Shown: one piece after another, positions 4,856 through 5,097 of the stretch
Numbering within the stretch: the first letter of the stretch is position 1
Layout: every line of letters begins with the position of its first letter
Source of the DNA: an uncultured Ruminococcus sp.
Lineage (GTDB): Bacteria > Bacillota > Clostridia > Oscillospirales > Ruminococcaceae
NCBI GenBank assembly: GCA_947176685.1
Contig: CAMWRL010000140.1
Span: 1-5,097, forward strand
Direction: 5' to 3'
DNA: 5,097 nucleotides
Made by a program: the position numbers and the translations under genes
The notes under the pieces: generated by a model
Seen by the model: the letters and a program-made list of their open reading frames with translations, nothing else
What the model was told of the DNA's origin: nothing
The model's database searches: none

Positions 4856-5097
4856 TTAAAATATTTCCCCGAAAGGTTCAGGAGCGTTTACTGTAATGCC
4901 GTTGAGATACGCAAGGGGGGAACTTTCCGGAAGCTGAAATTTCAGTGAGCAGGCACACAATGCCTGTCTGAAAACTCCGTAACGTTTGTTTGCGGAGATA
5001 TTGCCGTATTTGCCGTCACCTAAAACAGGAGCGTTTATATGGGCAAGGTGCGCCCTTATCTGGTGAGTGCGTCCGGAGAAAAGCGTCACTACAACAA
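4856..5097 (-). CDS. RluA-family pseudouridine synthase, C-terminal part (cut by window edge)
   Basis: The frame is open to the right edge and ends in TAA at 4856-4858, so only the last 79 codons are seen. The diagnostic segment LFSGRTHQIRAHLAHINAPV is followed by LGDGKYG, as in RluA/RluC/RluD-type synthases, which convert specific uridines of rRNA or tRNA to pseudouridine. The catalytic HRLDxxTSG motif lies upstream, outside the window, so catalytic competence and the target RNA cannot be judged. The end, QALCACSLKF then a proline-rich tail, is the usual family C-terminus. No intrinsic terminator is clear before the tyrA promoter, so some read-through into tyrA is possible. A GTG at 5087-5089 is an internal Val codon, not the start. 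Confidence 0.92.
   Translation of the reverse strand, partial: VVVTLFSGRTHQIRAHLAHINAPVLGDGKYGNISANKRYGVFRQALCACSLKFQLPESSPLAYLNGITVNAPEPFGEIF

Noticed and set aside
4837..4857. AACAGA/TCTGTT hairpin after the pseudouridine synthase stop, as a possible terminator
   Set aside because: The stem is only 6 bp, AU-rich with a 9-nt loop, and is not followed by a proper U-tract; it overlaps the tyrA -35 box.
1147..4932. Palindrome TTCCGGAA found four times (1147, 1450, 4584, 4925)
   Set aside because: All four lie in coding sequence and are explained by codon choice (TTC CGG AAA for Phe-Arg-Lys, CCG GAA for Pro-Glu) rather than by a repeat or protein-binding site.

Overview
The window looks like a chromosomal segment of a low- to moderate-GC Gram-positive anaerobe, most likely a Ruminococcus-like member of the Clostridia (Oscillospiraceae). 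This rests on AT-rich intergenic DNA with strong GGAGG ribosome-binding sites, TTGACA/TATAAT-type promoters (several with an extended TGn -10), short U-tract terminators, and the styles of the amidase, metallophosphoesterase and DacF-like proteins. The taxonomic call is inference. No rRNA, tRNA, CRISPR array or insertion sequence was seen.

Left end (1-337). No conventional gene lies here, but on the minus strand there is a compact transcription unit: an extended -10 promoter (269-297), two tiny ORFs of 17 and 19 codons with good ribosome-binding sites (170-223 and 74-133), and a 12-bp-stem terminator (38-66). The two peptides, MCEILKMLCSLFKNCCC and MCCNELFKLICKLFNNCGC, are clearly related and cysteine-rich, and their 3' ends lie in a 29-bp direct repeat. 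This tandem micropeptide unit is the most novel thing in the window. A few codons of a plus-strand gene may end at position 39.

Centre (338-3119). A minus-strand pair encodes a metallophosphoesterase followed by a TspO/MBR membrane protein. The pair diverges from a plus-strand gene for an exported, membrane-anchored protein with the fold of a D,D-carboxypeptidase (peptidase S11, DacF type). In that protein the SxxK motif has become P-L-V-N, SxN has become S-S-M and KTG has become K-T-A, so it appears to be an inactive penicillin-binding-protein homologue. Back-to-back promoters occupy the 154-bp divergent region. A bidirectional terminator (3086-3120) separates this gene from the converging amidase gene.

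Right part (3120-5097). Three minus-strand genes run leftward: the 3' end of an RluA-type pseudouridine synthase, a prephenate dehydrogenase (tyrA) with its own near-consensus promoter, and an N-acetylmuramoyl-L-alanine amidase (Amidase_3) with a C-terminal SH3b domain but no signal peptide. Two of the genes concern the cell wall (pseudo-carboxypeptidase and amidase), one tyrosine synthesis, one rRNA or tRNA modification. They do not form one pathway, and the region reads as ordinary chromosome apart from the micropeptide unit and the pseudoenzyme.
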